Source: an uncultured Phascolarctobacterium sp.
GTDB lineage: Bacteria > Bacillota > Negativicutes > Acidaminococcales > Acidaminococcaceae
NCBI GenBank assembly: GCA_905207485.1
Contig: CAJLLL010000001.1
Span: 49,736-113,735 of the forward strand
DNA: 64,000 nt
Direction of reading: 5' to 3'
The notes below the pieces were generated by a model, which made no database searches, had not been told where the DNA came from, and saw only the letters and a list, made by a program, of their open reading frames with translations. Shown in pieces: positions 40,177 to 50,122 of this stretch. Every line of letters begins with the position of its first letter. Position 1 is the stretch's first letter. The position numbers and the translations under genes were made by a program.

Positions 40177-42021
40177 TTATTTCTTGTCGTCGTCAACAAC
40201 TTCGGCGTCAACTACATCATCGTCGGCTTTTTTAGCGCTGCCGGCGTTTGCTGCGCCTGCACCTGCTGCATCCGCACCTTTGGCAGCTTCAGTCTGTTTG
40301 TACAGTTCTGCGCTCAGTTCATACAAAGGTTTGGTCAGTTCTTCGGTTGCTTTTTTAATAGCGTCAACATCGTCGCCTTTCATTTTTTCTTTCAAGGCGT
40401 CCATTGCGGTTTTAACTTTGGCAATCAGTTCATCGCTGCCTTTGCCTTCCATATCTTTAATGGTTTTTTCTGCCTGATAGCAGAGGCTGTCAGCCTGGTT
40501 GCGTGCTTCAACAGCTTCTTTGCGTTTTTTATCTGCTTCGGCATTGGCTTCGGCTTCTTTAACAAGACGGTCAACTTCGTCTTTGTCCAAAGTGCCGGAA
40601 GAAGTAATGGTAATTTTCTGTTCTTTGCCGGTGCCGAGGTCTTTTGCTTTTACGTTTACGATGCCGTTAGCATCGATATCGAAGGTAACTTCAATTTTCG
40701 GTACTCCGCGCGGTGCAGCCGGGATGCCGGACAGTTCAAAACGGCCCAGAGTTTTGTTATCGGCAGCCATATCGCGTTCGCCTTGCAGTACATGAATATC
40801 AACGGAAGGCTGGTTGTCGGAATAAGTGGAGAAAATCTGAGATTTGGAAGTAGGAATAGTAGTGTTGCGGTCAATCATTCTGGTGAAGATGCCGCCTGCG
40901 GTTTCAATGCCGAGGGACAGCGGAGTTACGTCAAGGAGCAGTACGTCTTTAACTTCGCCTGCCAGTACGCCTGCCTGGATAGCAGCGCCTACTGCAACGC
41001 ATTCATCCGGGTTAACGCCGCGGTGCGGTTCTTTGCCCATGAATTTTTTAATGGCTTCCTGTACGGCAGGAATACGGGTGGAACCGCCTACAAGAATTAC
41101 TTTGTTAATATCGCTTGCGCTCATGCCTGCATCGCTCATAGCCTGACGGGTCGGGCCCATGGTGCGTTCTACAAGGTCTGCGGTCATTTCTTCAAATTTA
41201 GCGCGGGTTAAGTCCATATCAAGGTGTTTCGGGCCATCAGCGCCTGCGGTGATGAACGGCAGGTTGATGTTGGTGCTCATTACGCCGGAAAGTTCGATTT
41301 TGGCTTTTTCTGCTGCTTCGCGCAAACGCTGCATAGCCATGCGGTCAGCGGAAAGGTCAATACCTTCGGCTTTTTTGAATTCGTCAACCATCCAGTCGAT
41401 AATGCGCTGGTCAAAGTCATCGCCGCCGAGGTGGGTATCGCCGTTGGTAGCTTTAACTTCAAATACGCCGTCGCCTACATCAAGGATGGATACATCGAAG
41501 GTACCGCCGCCAAGGTCGTAAACCATAACGGTATGGTCTTCGCTTTTATCAATGCCGTATGCAAGTGCTGCTGCGGTAGGTTCGTTGATGATACGCAGAA
41601 CTTCAAGGCCTGCAATTTTGCCTGCGTCTTTGGTTGCCTGGCGCTGGCTGTCGGAGAAGTAAGCCGGTACGGTAATAACTGCCTGGCTTACGGTTTCGCC
41701 GAGATATTTTTCTGCGTCAGCTTTTAATTTTTGCAGAATCATTGCGGAAATTTCTTCCGGGGAATATTTTTTATCGTCGATTTCAACTCTGTAATTAGTG
41801 CCCATGTGGCGTTTAATGGAGCTGATGGTTCTGTCCGGGTTGGAAACAGCCTGGCGTTTTGCCAGCTGGCCTACAAGGCGTTCGCCGTTTTTGGAAAAGC
41901 CTACAACGGACGGGGTAAGCCTGCTGCCCTCCTGGTTAGTGATAACGGTCGGCTCGCCGCCTTCCATAACAGCTACTACAGAGTTAGTAGTACCTAAGTC
42001 AATACCAATTACTTTAGACAT
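40177..42021 (-). CDS. dnaK: Chaperone protein DnaK (Hsp70)
   Basis: A 614-residue Hsp70. Nucleotide-binding domain opens with [29 protein letters not shown] and [14 protein letters not shown] are the phosphate motifs; the linker [15 protein letters not shown] leads to the substrate-binding domain, with a lid ending in an acidic [15 protein letters not shown] tail. ATG 42021 (MSKVIGID) has GAGGAGG eight to ten bases upstream; an in-frame TTG/ATG extension is not needed. Third gene of the heat-shock operon. Confidence 0.98.
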   Translation of the reverse strand: MSKVIGIDLGTTNSVVAVMEGGEPTVITNQEGSRLTPSVVGFSKNGERLVGQLAKRQAVSNPDRTISSIKRHMGTNYRVEIDDKKYSPEEISAMILQKLKADAEKYLGETVSQAVITVPAYFSDSQRQATKDAGKIAGLEVLRIINEPTAAALAYGIDKSEDHTVMVYDLGGGTFDVSILDVGDGVFEVKATNGDTHLGGDDFDQRIIDWMVDEFKKAEGIDLSADRMAMQRLREAAEKAKIELSGVMSTNINLPFITAGADGPKHLDMDLTRAKFEEMTADLVERTMGPTRQAMSDAGMSASDINKVILVGGSTRIPAVQEAIKKFMGKEPHRGVNPDECVAVGAAIQAGVLAGEVKDVLLLDVTPLSLGIETAGGIFTRMIDRNTTIPTSKSQIFSTYSDNQPSVDIHVLQGERDMAADNKTLGRFELSGIPAAPRGVPKIEVTFDIDANGIVNVKAKDLGTGKEQKITITSSGTLDKDEVDRLVKEAEANAEADKKRKEAVEARNQADSLCYQAEKTIKDMEGKGSDELIAKVKTAMDALKEKMKGDDVDAIKKATEELTKPLYELSAELYKQTEAAKGADAAGAGAANAGSAKKADDDVVDAEVVDDDKK

Positions 42022-42059
42022 GATGTTTTTCCTCCTCAAATTTTACACTATATAAAGTA

Positions 42060-42647
42060 TTAATCGTTGCTTATTACTTTAACCTTGCTGTGGCGGATGA
42101 TTTTATTGCGCAGTTTGTAACCTTTTTCAAACACCTGCTCAATGCTTTCATCTTCCATATCAGGGTTTTGCCCGCGCATAACCGCTTCATGCAGTTCGGG
42201 GTTAAATTTCTGCCCCTCAGCGGGAATTTCTTCAACTTCCAGTTCTTTAAATGCCTGCTCAAACTGGCGGCGGATTTTTTCCATGCCGGTTACGATGGCA
42301 GACATATCGCCGGTTGTTTTTACGCTTTGTTCGGCTCTTTCAAAGTTATCAAGCACTCTTAAAAACTTGCCTACAACTTCTGCCGTAACAAAGGTTGAAA
42401 GCTGTTCGCGCTCGGCGGCGTTGCGCCTGCGGAAATTTTCAAAATCCGCCTGCAAGCGCAAAAGCTGTTTTTGCAGTTCTTCAATTTTTACATCTTTTTC
42501 ATCTTTCTGCGGTTCTTCGGGCTTTGCTTCTTCCGCCTGAGCATTTTCAGCGTCCTGTGCGGTTTCCGCAGCCTTGGCTTCCGCTGCTTCTGTTTCCTGA
42601 GCTTCGGTATCGGTTTTTTGGGTATCTTTAATGTCTTCTGCCTGCAT
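42060..42647 (-). CDS. grpE: Nucleotide exchange factor GrpE
   Basis: A 195-residue GrpE that releases ADP from DnaK. The N-terminal 60 residues are acidic and low-complexity (ETEAAEAKAAETAQDAENAQ), followed by a long coiled coil (about 55-125, LQKQLLRLQADFENFRRRNAAEREQ) and a C-terminal beta domain (GQKFNPELHEAVMRG). It sits 11 bases after hrcA. Confidence 0.97.
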   Translation of the reverse strand: MQAEDIKDTQKTDTEAQETEAAEAKAAETAQDAENAQAEEAKPEEPQKDEKDVKIEELQKQLLRLQADFENFRRRNAAEREQLSTFVTAEVVGKFLRVLDNFERAEQSVKTTGDMSAIVTGMEKIRRQFEQAFKELEVEEIPAEGQKFNPELHEAVMRGQNPDMEDESIEQVFEKGYKLRNKIIRHSKVKVISND

Positions 42648-42658
42648 TTTTACCCTCC

Positions 42659-43678
42659 TTAATTATTTAAAATCGTTTTCAGATATTTGTGAAGATAATC
42701 CATAACGGCAATTACCTTGCCGTACTGCATGCGCGTAGGCCCAAGCACCGCCATTGTGCCGACTATTTTGCCGTTTAAGCGGTAGGTTGCCTGCACCATG
42801 CTGCAATCCTGTATGCCTTCAAATTTGTTTTCGCTGCCTATCGTTATGCGCAATCCGTCCGATTCTTCACCGGATTTTAAAATATTGCGCACCACTTTTT
42901 CTTCTTCAAGCACGCCCAACAGGTTTCTTACCTTTTCCATATCGCGGAACTCAGGCTGGCTTAAAAGCTGGCGCGTACCGCCCATAAAGAAGGTTTCCTT
43001 TTCGGGCCTTGTCATACGGCGCAGAACATGCAGCAGCGAAGAGAGCAATAAGCGGTCATCCTTTACCGCAGCCTGTACATCATCAAGCAAATGCTTATCG
43101 ATATCGGTTACAGCCTTGCCTTCAAGCATTCTCGTAATGCGCCCTGCCATATATTCAAGCTCTTTAACGCTCATACCGGCCGGAATTTCCACAACGCAGT
43201 TATTTACGTTGCCGTCATCGGTTACAATGCACAAAATTGCGTGGTTGGTATCAAGCGGCAGAAACTTTAAATAGCAAAAACGGCTGACTGAATGCTGGTT
43301 TGCCAGCACCATCGACACATTATGCGTCATCTGCGAGAGGATTTTGGCAGTGGAAAGGAAGATATCGTCAATACTGCGCTGCTGTTCGTGGTACAGCGTA
43401 TTGATTAAAGTGCGGTCATTATCATCAAGCGTATCAGGTTCAATCATCGAATCGACATAAAACCTGTAAGCCTGTGCAGAAGGCACGCGGCCTGCCGAAG
43501 TATGAGGCTGTTCGAGATAACCCAAAAGCTCCAGGTCGCTCATTTCGTTGCGGATTGTTGCCGGGCTTAATCCCAAATCATGTTTGCGCGCAATGGTGCG
43601 CGAGCCTACCGGCTCCGCCGTCGAAATGTAATCTTCTATGATGATTTGCAGAATTTTCTTCTTTCTTTCATTTAACAT
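42659..43678 (-). CDS. hrcA: Heat-inducible transcription repressor HrcA
   Basis: A 339-residue repressor that binds CIRCE and represses chaperone operons. An N-terminal winged helix (LNERKKKILQIIIEDYISTAEPVGSRTIAR, then LSPATIRNEMSDLELLGYLEQPHTSAGRVP) is followed by a GAF-like dimerisation domain. The perfect CIRCE element 22 bases upstream of its start shows that it controls its own operon. Confidence 0.98.
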   Translation of the reverse strand: MLNERKKKILQIIIEDYISTAEPVGSRTIARKHDLGLSPATIRNEMSDLELLGYLEQPHTSAGRVPSAQAYRFYVDSMIEPDTLDDNDRTLINTLYHEQQRSIDDIFLSTAKILSQMTHNVSMVLANQHSVSRFCYLKFLPLDTNHAILCIVTDDGNVNNCVVEIPAGMSVKELEYMAGRITRMLEGKAVTDIDKHLLDDVQAAVKDDRLLLSSLLHVLRRMTRPEKETFFMGGTRQLLSQPEFRDMEKVRNLLGVLEEEKVVRNILKSGEESDGLRITIGSENKFEGIQDCSMVQATYRLNGKIVGTMAVLGPTRMQYGKVIAVMDYLHKYLKTILNN

Positions 43679-43699
43679 ATCCCCACCTCCGAGGGATTG

Positions 43700-43726
43700 T
43701 TAGCACTCGTTATAATAGAGTGCTAA
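43700..43726. promoter_or_regulatory. CIRCE operator
   Basis: TTAGCACTC, nine bases (GTTATAATA), GAGTGCTAA: a perfect match to the CIRCE consensus. It lies just downstream of the -10 element, so HrcA binding blocks initiation of the hrcA-grpE-dnaK-dnaJ operon. Confidence 0.97.
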
Positions 43727-43738
43727 CATCTTGATATT

Positions 43739-43767
43739 AGAATAGCACTGCCCTTGGATATTGTCAA
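43739..43767 (-). promoter_or_regulatory. Promoter of the hrcA operon
   Basis: TTGACA and TATTCT on minus with a 17-base spacer; CIRCE starts 12 bases downstream of the -10. Confidence 0.8.
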
Positions 43768-43796
43768 TAAGTTTTTATATATTTTTTAAATAAAAT

Positions 43797-44972
43797 TTAA
43801 TCCGTCACAAAGATTTCAAAAATTTGGTTGCCTACTTCCATACCGCGTTCCGTAAGGCTCAAATTCTGTTTTTCAAAGTCTGCCTCTACAAAGCCTCCGG
43901 CAACAAACGGTTTAAGCTGAGTTTTATATTTTGCCAAAACATCAATGCCGAAACGCTCTTTGGCTTCCAATAAATTAACGCCGCTTTTTTTGCGCAGTCC
44001 CATAAACATAAATTCTTCAAACTGTACTGACGGCTCAAGCACTTCCTCGTCATAAAGCTGCCCGCCGTTTTCAACTGCTTTAATATAATCCGTCACGCTG
44101 CCCTTTGCCGTAAAACGCGCGCTGCCGTTAAACCCGCACGCTCCTGCGCCAAAAGCAGCATAAGGGTAATAATGCCAGTAAACCAAATTGTGGCGGCTGT
44201 ACGCTCCGCCGCGTGCATAGTTAGATACTTCGTAGCGTTCAAAGCTCTGCTGTTTTAAAAATTCCTGCACAAACTCGTACATATCTGCCGCTTCGTCCTC
44301 ATCCGGCAGCGTTATTTTTTTCTGTGCAACAAGTTTTTCAAGCGGCGTACCTTCTTCAACAATCAGCCCATAAACAGAAAGATGCTCAATTTCTGTTTCT
44401 GCAAGCTGCTGCAAAGTTTGTTTAAGGCTTGCCATGCTCTGTCCCGGCAAGCCGTAAATAACATCGGCATTAATGCGCTTAAATCCTGCTTTTTTGGCAA
44501 GTTCCAGGGCTTCCAATGCTTCCCGTGCATTATGCACGCGCCCTATTGCTTTAAGTTCTGCATCATTCAGGCTCTGCACGCCAAAGCTGATGCGGTCAAA
44601 GCCCATCTGCCGCAGCGCCTTTAATTTTGCTAAATCTACCGTGCCGGGATTGGCTTCAATAGATGCTTCACGCGGCTGCTGCCAATAACCATGTTTTTTT
44701 AAAGCATTTACTATCAGTTCTGTATTCTGAACAGGCAAAATACTTGGCGTACCGCCGCCAAAATAAATGCTGGCATTAACGTTTACAGGCAAATCTTCAG
44801 GGCGCGCAGCAATTTCCGTACATACAGCTTTGGCATATACTGCCATAACATCAGCGCCATAACCGCTGAAAGAATTAAAATCGCAGTACAGGCATTTTTG
44901 CCTGCAAAAAGGTATGTGTACATACACTCCCTGTACTTGCCGGTATGCTTTTAAACTTTCCTTTATTTCCAT
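43797..44972 (-). CDS. hemW: HemW-like radical SAM protein (coproporphyrinogen dehydrogenase family)
   Basis: A 391-residue radical SAM protein of the HemW/HemN-like family, thought to be a heme chaperone in HemW proper. Cysteines of the 4Fe-4S motif are C23, C27, C30 (CRQKCLYCDF); PVNVNASIYFGGGTPSIL and SIEANPGTVD and RISFGVQSLND are also diagnostic. It lacks the HemN N-terminal extension, which supports HemW over true CPDH. It lies upstream of the hrcA promoter with no clear terminator in between. Confidence 0.92.
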   Translation of the reverse strand: MEIKESLKAYRQVQGVYVHIPFCRQKCLYCDFNSFSGYGADVMAVYAKAVCTEIAARPEDLPVNVNASIYFGGGTPSILPVQNTELIVNALKKHGYWQQPREASIEANPGTVDLAKLKALRQMGFDRISFGVQSLNDAELKAIGRVHNAREALEALELAKKAGFKRINADVIYGLPGQSMASLKQTLQQLAETEIEHLSVYGLIVEEGTPLEKLVAQKKITLPDEDEAADMYEFVQEFLKQQSFERYEVSNYARGGAYSRHNLVYWHYYPYAAFGAGACGFNGSARFTAKGSVTDYIKAVENGGQLYDEEVLEPSVQFEEFMFMGLRKKSGVNLLEAKERFGIDVLAKYKTQLKPFVAGGFVEADFEKQNLSLTERGMEVGNQIFEIFVTD

Positions 44973-45114
44973 AAATTTACCTTCTATATTATAGTTTGCA
45001 ATAAATAATTTTAGTTTTATGCTTTTTTACAGGCTGACTGACTTTAAATAAGCCCATTAGCGTGTTTATTTTAACAAAAAAGATTTCTTTCAGCAAGGCA
45101 GCATATTATTTGCA

Positions 45115-45152
45115 ATATAAAAAGCCAAAGGATTCCTGAACCTTTGGCTTTT
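45115..45152 (-). terminator. Terminator of the exonuclease gene
   Basis: AAAAGCCAAAGG/CCTTTGGCTTTT stem with a nine-base loop; T-rich flanks on both strands. Confidence 0.8.
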
Positions 45153-45169
45153 ATCAAACATATTTAATT

Positions 45170-45793
45170 TTACCTGCCGCGCGTTTTAAGTTCTGCACGT
45201 TCCGCTTCATAAGCAGCTTTTTGTTCAAAGTAAAGTTCCGGCGTCCAGCCTTTTTCAAACATTTTTACAAGCAGTTTGCCGGTGTTGGCAGCATCGTCAT
45301 AAGCGGTATGCCACAGCCCTGCCGTGTCTACTTCCTGTTCTTCGGTTGCACGTTTTAAACCGGTTGTAAGTTCATCGCCCTTCCACAGTTTGTAAGCTTC
45401 TGCCAAGTCAAGGTAATCTTCAAACTGCACCGGGTTTGTAATTTTATGGCGTTCACAGCCGGTGTTTAAAACCTTGTAATCTTCCGTACCCCACGCCACA
45501 AAATAGGTGTTGCCGGCCTCATAAATCTCTGCCAGTTTTGCTGCCATTTCCGGATACTCAATGCCTTTTTTCATATCTTTTTCCGTAATCATGCAAAAAT
45601 CCATGCTGTCTTTAGCCTGCTTGGGATAAAAATGAGGTTTAACAAAATTTTGTATTTTAGCTGTCTGCTCCATTTTTTCACCTTGCAGCAAAACCGCGCC
45701 AATTTCAATAATTTCAGAGAAAAATCCGCGCGGGCGCCCTACCGGTTTTGTATATGTCGTAAATTCAAAATCAACTACCAGAAAATTCTTCAT
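45170..45793 (-). CDS. DEDDh-type 3'-5' exonuclease family protein
   Basis: A 207-residue exonuclease-fold protein. DEDDh residues are visible: VDFEFT (D and E near 7-9), IEIGAVLL, a middle WGTEDYKVL aspartate and HTAYDDAANT (His and Asp near 160-164). This resembles KapD/ERI1-like exonucleases of Firmicutes; substrates (RNA or DNA) are unknown. ATG 45793 (MKNFLVVDFEF) has AGAGGAG about seven bases upstream; a frame extension upstream is non-coding. It follows the SulP gene by 19 bases. Confidence 0.85.
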   Translation of the reverse strand: MKNFLVVDFEFTTYTKPVGRPRGFFSEIIEIGAVLLQGEKMEQTAKIQNFVKPHFYPKQAKDSMDFCMITEKDMKKGIEYPEMAAKLAEIYEAGNTYFVAWGTEDYKVLNTGCERHKITNPVQFEDYLDLAEAYKLWKGDELTTGLKRATEEQEVDTAGLWHTAYDDAANTGKLLVKMFEKGWTPELYFEQKAAYEAERAELKTRGR

Positions 45794-45812
45794 TGTCTCT
45801 CCTCTTTCCGCA

Positions 45813-47438
45813 TTAGTGCCTGTGCAAAAGCGCTCGTTCCACGCTCCAGTAAACGGCATCCTGCCCGATCATTTTATACACGCCGCCGCGTTTTAACATT
45901 TCCATTGCCTCATCCTGCAAGCTGCACAAATAAATCTTTTTGCCTGCATCCTTCATTTCCTGCACAATTTTGGCAAATTCCTGCACGCCGCTGATGTCTA
46001 TATCCGGCACGCCGCGCATGGAAAAATACACATAGCCGTAACGCTTGGCCTTTTTGGGAATCTCTTCCAAACGCTCCGTATTGGCAAATACAATCGGGCC
46101 GTTAATATAGCATACAAGGCCGTTTTCCGGCAAATCTTCAACTTCTTCATGCAAACGGTTGGGGTCAAGTTCATCGTAAGTAATACGCAGGTGCGAAAAC
46201 CTTACAGCCTGCAAAACAAGCCCGATAACCACGCCAATCATAATTGCCGTCGTCAGGTCAAAAATAATTGTGGTCAGCATGGTTACGGTAAATTTAAGCA
46301 TAGCGCCTTTAAATTTACCTTTTAAAATAAAATTAATTGTCACCCATTCGTTCATGCGCCACGATACAACCATCAAAACGCCCGCCAAAGCCGCCAGCGG
46401 AATCTGCGACATAACAGGTGCCAGCACAAACATTGCCAGCAAAATGCCCAGCGCATGAAAAATGCCTGTCATGCGTGTAACCGCACCCGATTTTACTGCC
46501 ACGCTGGTGCGGGCAATAGCCGCCGTTGCCGGAATGCCGCCAAAAAACGGTACTACAATGTTGCCTACGCCCTGCGCCACCAGTTCACGGTTGCTGTCAA
46601 GGCGGGCGCCTGTCATGCGTGATGCGGTAGCGCCGCACAAAAGGCTTTCAATCATAGCTAAAACCGCAATACTAACCGCAGGAGCCAACAGCCCTGTAAC
46701 AGTACGGAAATCCAGCAAAGATGCAAATTCAAGCCTGTCGCTTAAAATCAAAGTCGCCGGAATTTCACCAACCACGTCAACATTAAGGTTCAGCGCAATA
46801 TTAGCTGCAGTTGCTGCAATAATGGCAAACAGTGAAGAAGGAATATACTTGCTGTACCGCATCGGAAACAGCAGCATCATCAGCATTACAAATACGCCAA
46901 TCCCAACCGCCGTTAAATCAGGCTCAAAACCCAGTTCAAAATAACTTAAAAACTTTTCGGTAACGCTGCTGCCGACAGACTTAACGCCAAAAAAGTTATC
47001 AATCTGCCCCATGGCAATAATAACGGCAATGCCCGATGTAAAACCGCTGATAACAGGCATGGGAATAAAAGATATAAGTTTGCCCAAATGCAGCACGCCG
47101 GCAATAACAAGAATGATACCTGCCATAACAGTAGCTACAAACACGCCCTGCAAATCGTACTGGGCAATGATGGACATAAGTATCGCCGCCATTGCGCCCG
47201 TAGGGCCGGATATTTGGAAATATGCCCCGCCCAAAGCGCTAATGATAACGCCGGCAATAATTGCCGTTACAAGGCCAGATGCCGCCGTTGCGCCGCTGCC
47301 CACGCCAAAAGCCAGCGCCAGCGGAATTGCCACTGCCGTTACGGTAAGGCCTGCCATTAAATCTTTCAGCAGCATCATTTTGTCATAATTTCTAAATTCC
47401 CTAATCAAATCACGCTTAAAGCGCTCTATCATCATCAA
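45813..47438 (-). CDS. SulP family anion transporter with STAS domain
   Basis: A 541-residue SulP/SLC26 protein with about 10-12 membrane segments (25-425) and a C-terminal STAS domain (about 430-541: NGLVCYINGPIVFANTERL and MRGVPDIDISGVQEFAKIVQ). The N-terminal KDLMAGLTVTAVAIPLALAFGVGSGA and SGPTGAMAAIL blocks are typical. The substrate could be sulfate, bicarbonate or dicarboxylate and is not given by the sequence. Three ATGs in a row occur at the start. Confidence 0.9.
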   Translation of the reverse strand: MMMIERFKRDLIREFRNYDKMMLLKDLMAGLTVTAVAIPLALAFGVGSGATAASGLVTAIIAGVIISALGGAYFQISGPTGAMAAILMSIIAQYDLQGVFVATVMAGIILVIAGVLHLGKLISFIPMPVISGFTSGIAVIIAMGQIDNFFGVKSVGSSVTEKFLSYFELGFEPDLTAVGIGVFVMLMMLLFPMRYSKYIPSSLFAIIAATAANIALNLNVDVVGEIPATLILSDRLEFASLLDFRTVTGLLAPAVSIAVLAMIESLLCGATASRMTGARLDSNRELVAQGVGNIVVPFFGGIPATAAIARTSVAVKSGAVTRMTGIFHALGILLAMFVLAPVMSQIPLAALAGVLMVVSWRMNEWVTINFILKGKFKGAMLKFTVTMLTTIIFDLTTAIMIGVVIGLVLQAVRFSHLRITYDELDPNRLHEEVEDLPENGLVCYINGPIVFANTERLEEIPKKAKRYGYVYFSMRGVPDIDISGVQEFAKIVQEMKDAGKKIYLCSLQDEAMEMLKRGGVYKMIGQDAVYWSVERALLHRH

Positions 47439-47885
47439 AGCATAACCCCTTTGCCTGTAACTTAAAATTTACCGGCCTTATAAAGCCAATGGTAATATTT
47501 TATCACAAACAAAGCTTCTAAAACAAACTTTTCACTGTAAAATTTTCAGCACTGTTGTTGTTTTTCAACTCACTCAGCCATATACACGCCTCAAAGATTA
47601 AAAAATTAACCGGCAGCACAAAAATTTGCGCAAAATGTTTTATGGGCGGTTAATTTATCTGTTTATTAACCGTTTATGTGGTTGAGAGTTTCTTTTCTCT
47701 TTTTTACCTGTTTTTTCTCTTTATCTTTTCTTTGCCGTCTTACGTTCTTACCTTGTTCTGTATAAGTTCAAAGATTATTATATATAATCTACCTTGTTCC
47801 CTAAACTACTAACGTACGTTAGCATTAAAAAGCTAAATTGCTGCGCCAAAAGTAAGCGAGCAGCCAAAAACAGTAACCTGCAAAA
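47439..47885. other. Intergenic region between the SulP gene and glyS
   Basis: About 450 bases with no supported gene. It contains a CGGTTAAT/ATTAACCG inverted repeat (47647-47672), a pyrimidine-rich run on plus (about 47689-47740), an AGATTA/TAATCT inverted repeat near 47771-47789, and a perfect 14-base palindrome CTAACGTACGTTAG (47809-47822). A possible SulP promoter (TTGTTT, TAAAAT) is near 47500-47530, but it is weak. Confidence 0.5.
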
Positions 47886-47925
47886 ACACACAAAAACTCC
47901 CGCTGGCACCAAAACCAGCGGGAGT
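47886..47925 (-). terminator. Terminator of glyQ-glyS
   Basis: ACTCCCGCTGG/CCAGCGGGAGT stem with an eight-base loop followed by TTTTTGTGTG on minus, 50 bases beyond the glyS stop. Confidence 0.85.
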
Positions 47926-47974
47926 CTGAAAACAAAAGACTGTATTAATTTTTTAACAGACTGTTATTTTTATC

Positions 47975-50122
47975 TTACAGCACCAAAAGGCTCAAATCGC
48001 CAACAGCATTTACAACGCCGCGTACTTCTTCAAGCAGGGCAAGGCGGTTGTTTTTAACGTTTTCGTCCTCGTCCATAACCATTACGTTATCAAAGAAGGT
48101 GTTAACCGGTTCAATAACTTTTTCGGCTGCTTTCAAAACTGCTGCATAATCGAACAGAACCATTTCGGGGATGATTTCTTTGCTTACGGCAGCCACAACT
48201 TTTTGCAGTTCGCCTTCGCTTTCGTGTTTAAACAGCGCACCGCTGATAGCAACCTCTTTTTCAATCTTCTTGCAAAGGTTGCCTACACGCACGGAAATTT
48301 GTACCAAAGGCTCGGCATTGCCTTCTTCCACATAAGCAGCAAGTGCTTTGCAGCGTGCGGCAATTTCTACAACATCATCACAGCGTTTATCTGCAAATAC
48401 AGCGTCGATAACGTCATAACGAATGCCCTGGTCCATCAGCAGGTTTTTCAAACGCAGTTTAAAGAAGTCCATAATCTGCGGTACAAGTTTGCCTGTTTCT
48501 TCCGGTTTGATATCCAGCAGATACAGAGTGCCGGCAATAACTTTTGCCAGCGAAACATGGTAGCCTGCTTCAAGCAGAATGTTGATAATGCCAAGTGCCT
48601 GGCGGCGCAGCGCATACGGGTCCTGAGAACCGGTAGGAGCAAGTCCGCGGCTAAAAGTTGCGCAAATGTTATCCAGTTTATCGCCAATGCCTACAATGCG
48701 GCCGATAACGGTTTCCGGCAGTTCATCGCCTGCAAAACGCGGCAGGTAATGTTCGTAAATGCCTTTGGCAACTTCCGGTTTTTCGCCGTCCAAAAGTGCA
48801 TATTCACGGCCCATAACGCCCTGCAGTTCCGTAAATTCAATAACCATGCCGGTAACAAGGTCGGTTTTGCACAAAAGTGCAGTGCGGCGCAGGCTGTCTT
48901 CATCAACGCTGGCGTTAATAGCATAGCGCAGCATTTCTGCCAGTTTAACAAGGCGTTCGCTCTTGTCATACATATTGCCCAGGCCTTCCTGGAAGGAAAC
49001 AGTTTTCAGTTTTTCCAGGCGTTCTTCAAGTTTCTGTTTGCGGTCTTCATTAAAGAAGAATTCGGCATCGCTTAAACGCGCACGCAGTACACGCTCATTG
49101 CCGTGGGTTACAATGTCAAGATGTTCGCTGCCGCCGTTGCGCACGGTAATAAACTTGTTCAGCAAATTGCCGTCTTCGTCCAGAACAGGGAAATATCTCT
49201 GATGCTCGCGCATCGGGGTAATAATGCATTCTTTTGGCAAAGCAAGGAATTTCTCTTCAAATTTGCCGCACAGTGCAGTAGGCCATTCAACAAGGTAATT
49301 TACTTCTTCCAGCAAATCTTCGTTAATTTCAGCTTCGCCGCCGTTCTGCGCAGCCAAATCTTTAATCTGCTGCAAAATAAGTGCACGGCGTTCGTCCTGG
49401 TCAACCATTACAAAGTTATCATACATAACTTTTTTGTAATCACCGGCTGAAGGAATTTCCACGGCGCCTTTAACACCGGCCAGTGCCGAATATACTTTAT
49501 TGCCGACTTTGGTTAAAGCAGCGCTTAAAAGGCCCTGGCTTTCGGCAGCGGCTTTAAGGGATTGCTGCATAAAACGGTGTCCCATAGAGAATTTACCGCT
49601 CTTAACGCCGCAAATTTCCACAGGAATAACCTGTTCGCCAAACAGGGCAACCATCCAGCGGATAGGACGTACAAAACGGAAATCGTAATCTGCCCAGCGC
49701 ATGTTTTTCGGGAAAGTCATGGAAGTTAAAATGTCCATTAAAAGTCCCGGCAAAAGGCTGACAACAGGCTGTCCTGCCAGATGTTTAACGGCGTAAACAT
49801 AATTATCGCGTACAACAAGGTCATTAACGTCGACGCCCTGCCCGCGTGCAAAGCCCTGAGCTGCTTTGCTGGGAGCGCCGCTTACATAAGCAATTTTAAC
49901 GGAAGGGCCTTTGGCTTCAACAACAACGTCTGCCTGGGTTTCTGCAACGCCGCTTGCAACAAAAGCCATGCGGCGGGGAGTGCCGTAAACGGTAATATCT
50001 TCAAACGGAATGCGCAGCTCCTGCATTTTGGCTGCAGCAAGTTCTTTTAACTGTTTTAAAATGCCGGGCATAAACTTTGCCGGAATTTCTTCTGTACCAA
50101 TTTCAAACAATAATTTTTCCAT
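47975..50122 (-). CDS. glyS: Glycine-tRNA ligase beta subunit
   Basis: A 715-residue beta subunit of the bacterial alpha2beta2 glycyl-tRNA synthetase. It begins [17 protein letters not shown] and has the family blocks TVYGTPRRMAF, FPKNMRW, VRPIRWMVALFG, ITPMREHQRYFP, NDTLD-like GGSEHLDIVTHGNERVL, GDKLDNICATF and PTGSQDPYALRRQALG, with a DALR/anticodon-type C-terminus. The start overlaps the glyQ stop (TAATG). Expression is controlled by the T-box before glyQ. Confidence 0.98.
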   Translation of the reverse strand: MEKLLFEIGTEEIPAKFMPGILKQLKELAAAKMQELRIPFEDITVYGTPRRMAFVASGVAETQADVVVEAKGPSVKIAYVSGAPSKAAQGFARGQGVDVNDLVVRDNYVYAVKHLAGQPVVSLLPGLLMDILTSMTFPKNMRWADYDFRFVRPIRWMVALFGEQVIPVEICGVKSGKFSMGHRFMQQSLKAAAESQGLLSAALTKVGNKVYSALAGVKGAVEIPSAGDYKKVMYDNFVMVDQDERRALILQQIKDLAAQNGGEAEINEDLLEEVNYLVEWPTALCGKFEEKFLALPKECIITPMREHQRYFPVLDEDGNLLNKFITVRNGGSEHLDIVTHGNERVLRARLSDAEFFFNEDRKQKLEERLEKLKTVSFQEGLGNMYDKSERLVKLAEMLRYAINASVDEDSLRRTALLCKTDLVTGMVIEFTELQGVMGREYALLDGEKPEVAKGIYEHYLPRFAGDELPETVIGRIVGIGDKLDNICATFSRGLAPTGSQDPYALRRQALGIINILLEAGYHVSLAKVIAGTLYLLDIKPEETGKLVPQIMDFFKLRLKNLLMDQGIRYDVIDAVFADKRCDDVVEIAARCKALAAYVEEGNAEPLVQISVRVGNLCKKIEKEVAISGALFKHESEGELQKVVAAVSKEIIPEMVLFDYAAVLKAAEKVIEPVNTFFDNVMVMDEDENVKNNRLALLEEVRGVVNAVGDLSLLVL

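Noticed and set aside
47794..48057. 87-residue plus-strand frame at the end of glyS
   Set aside because: Runs through the glyS terminator and antisense into glyS; no ribosome site.
48203..49075. 290-residue plus-strand open frame
   Set aside because: Antisense shadow of glyS; no own ribosome site or family motifs.
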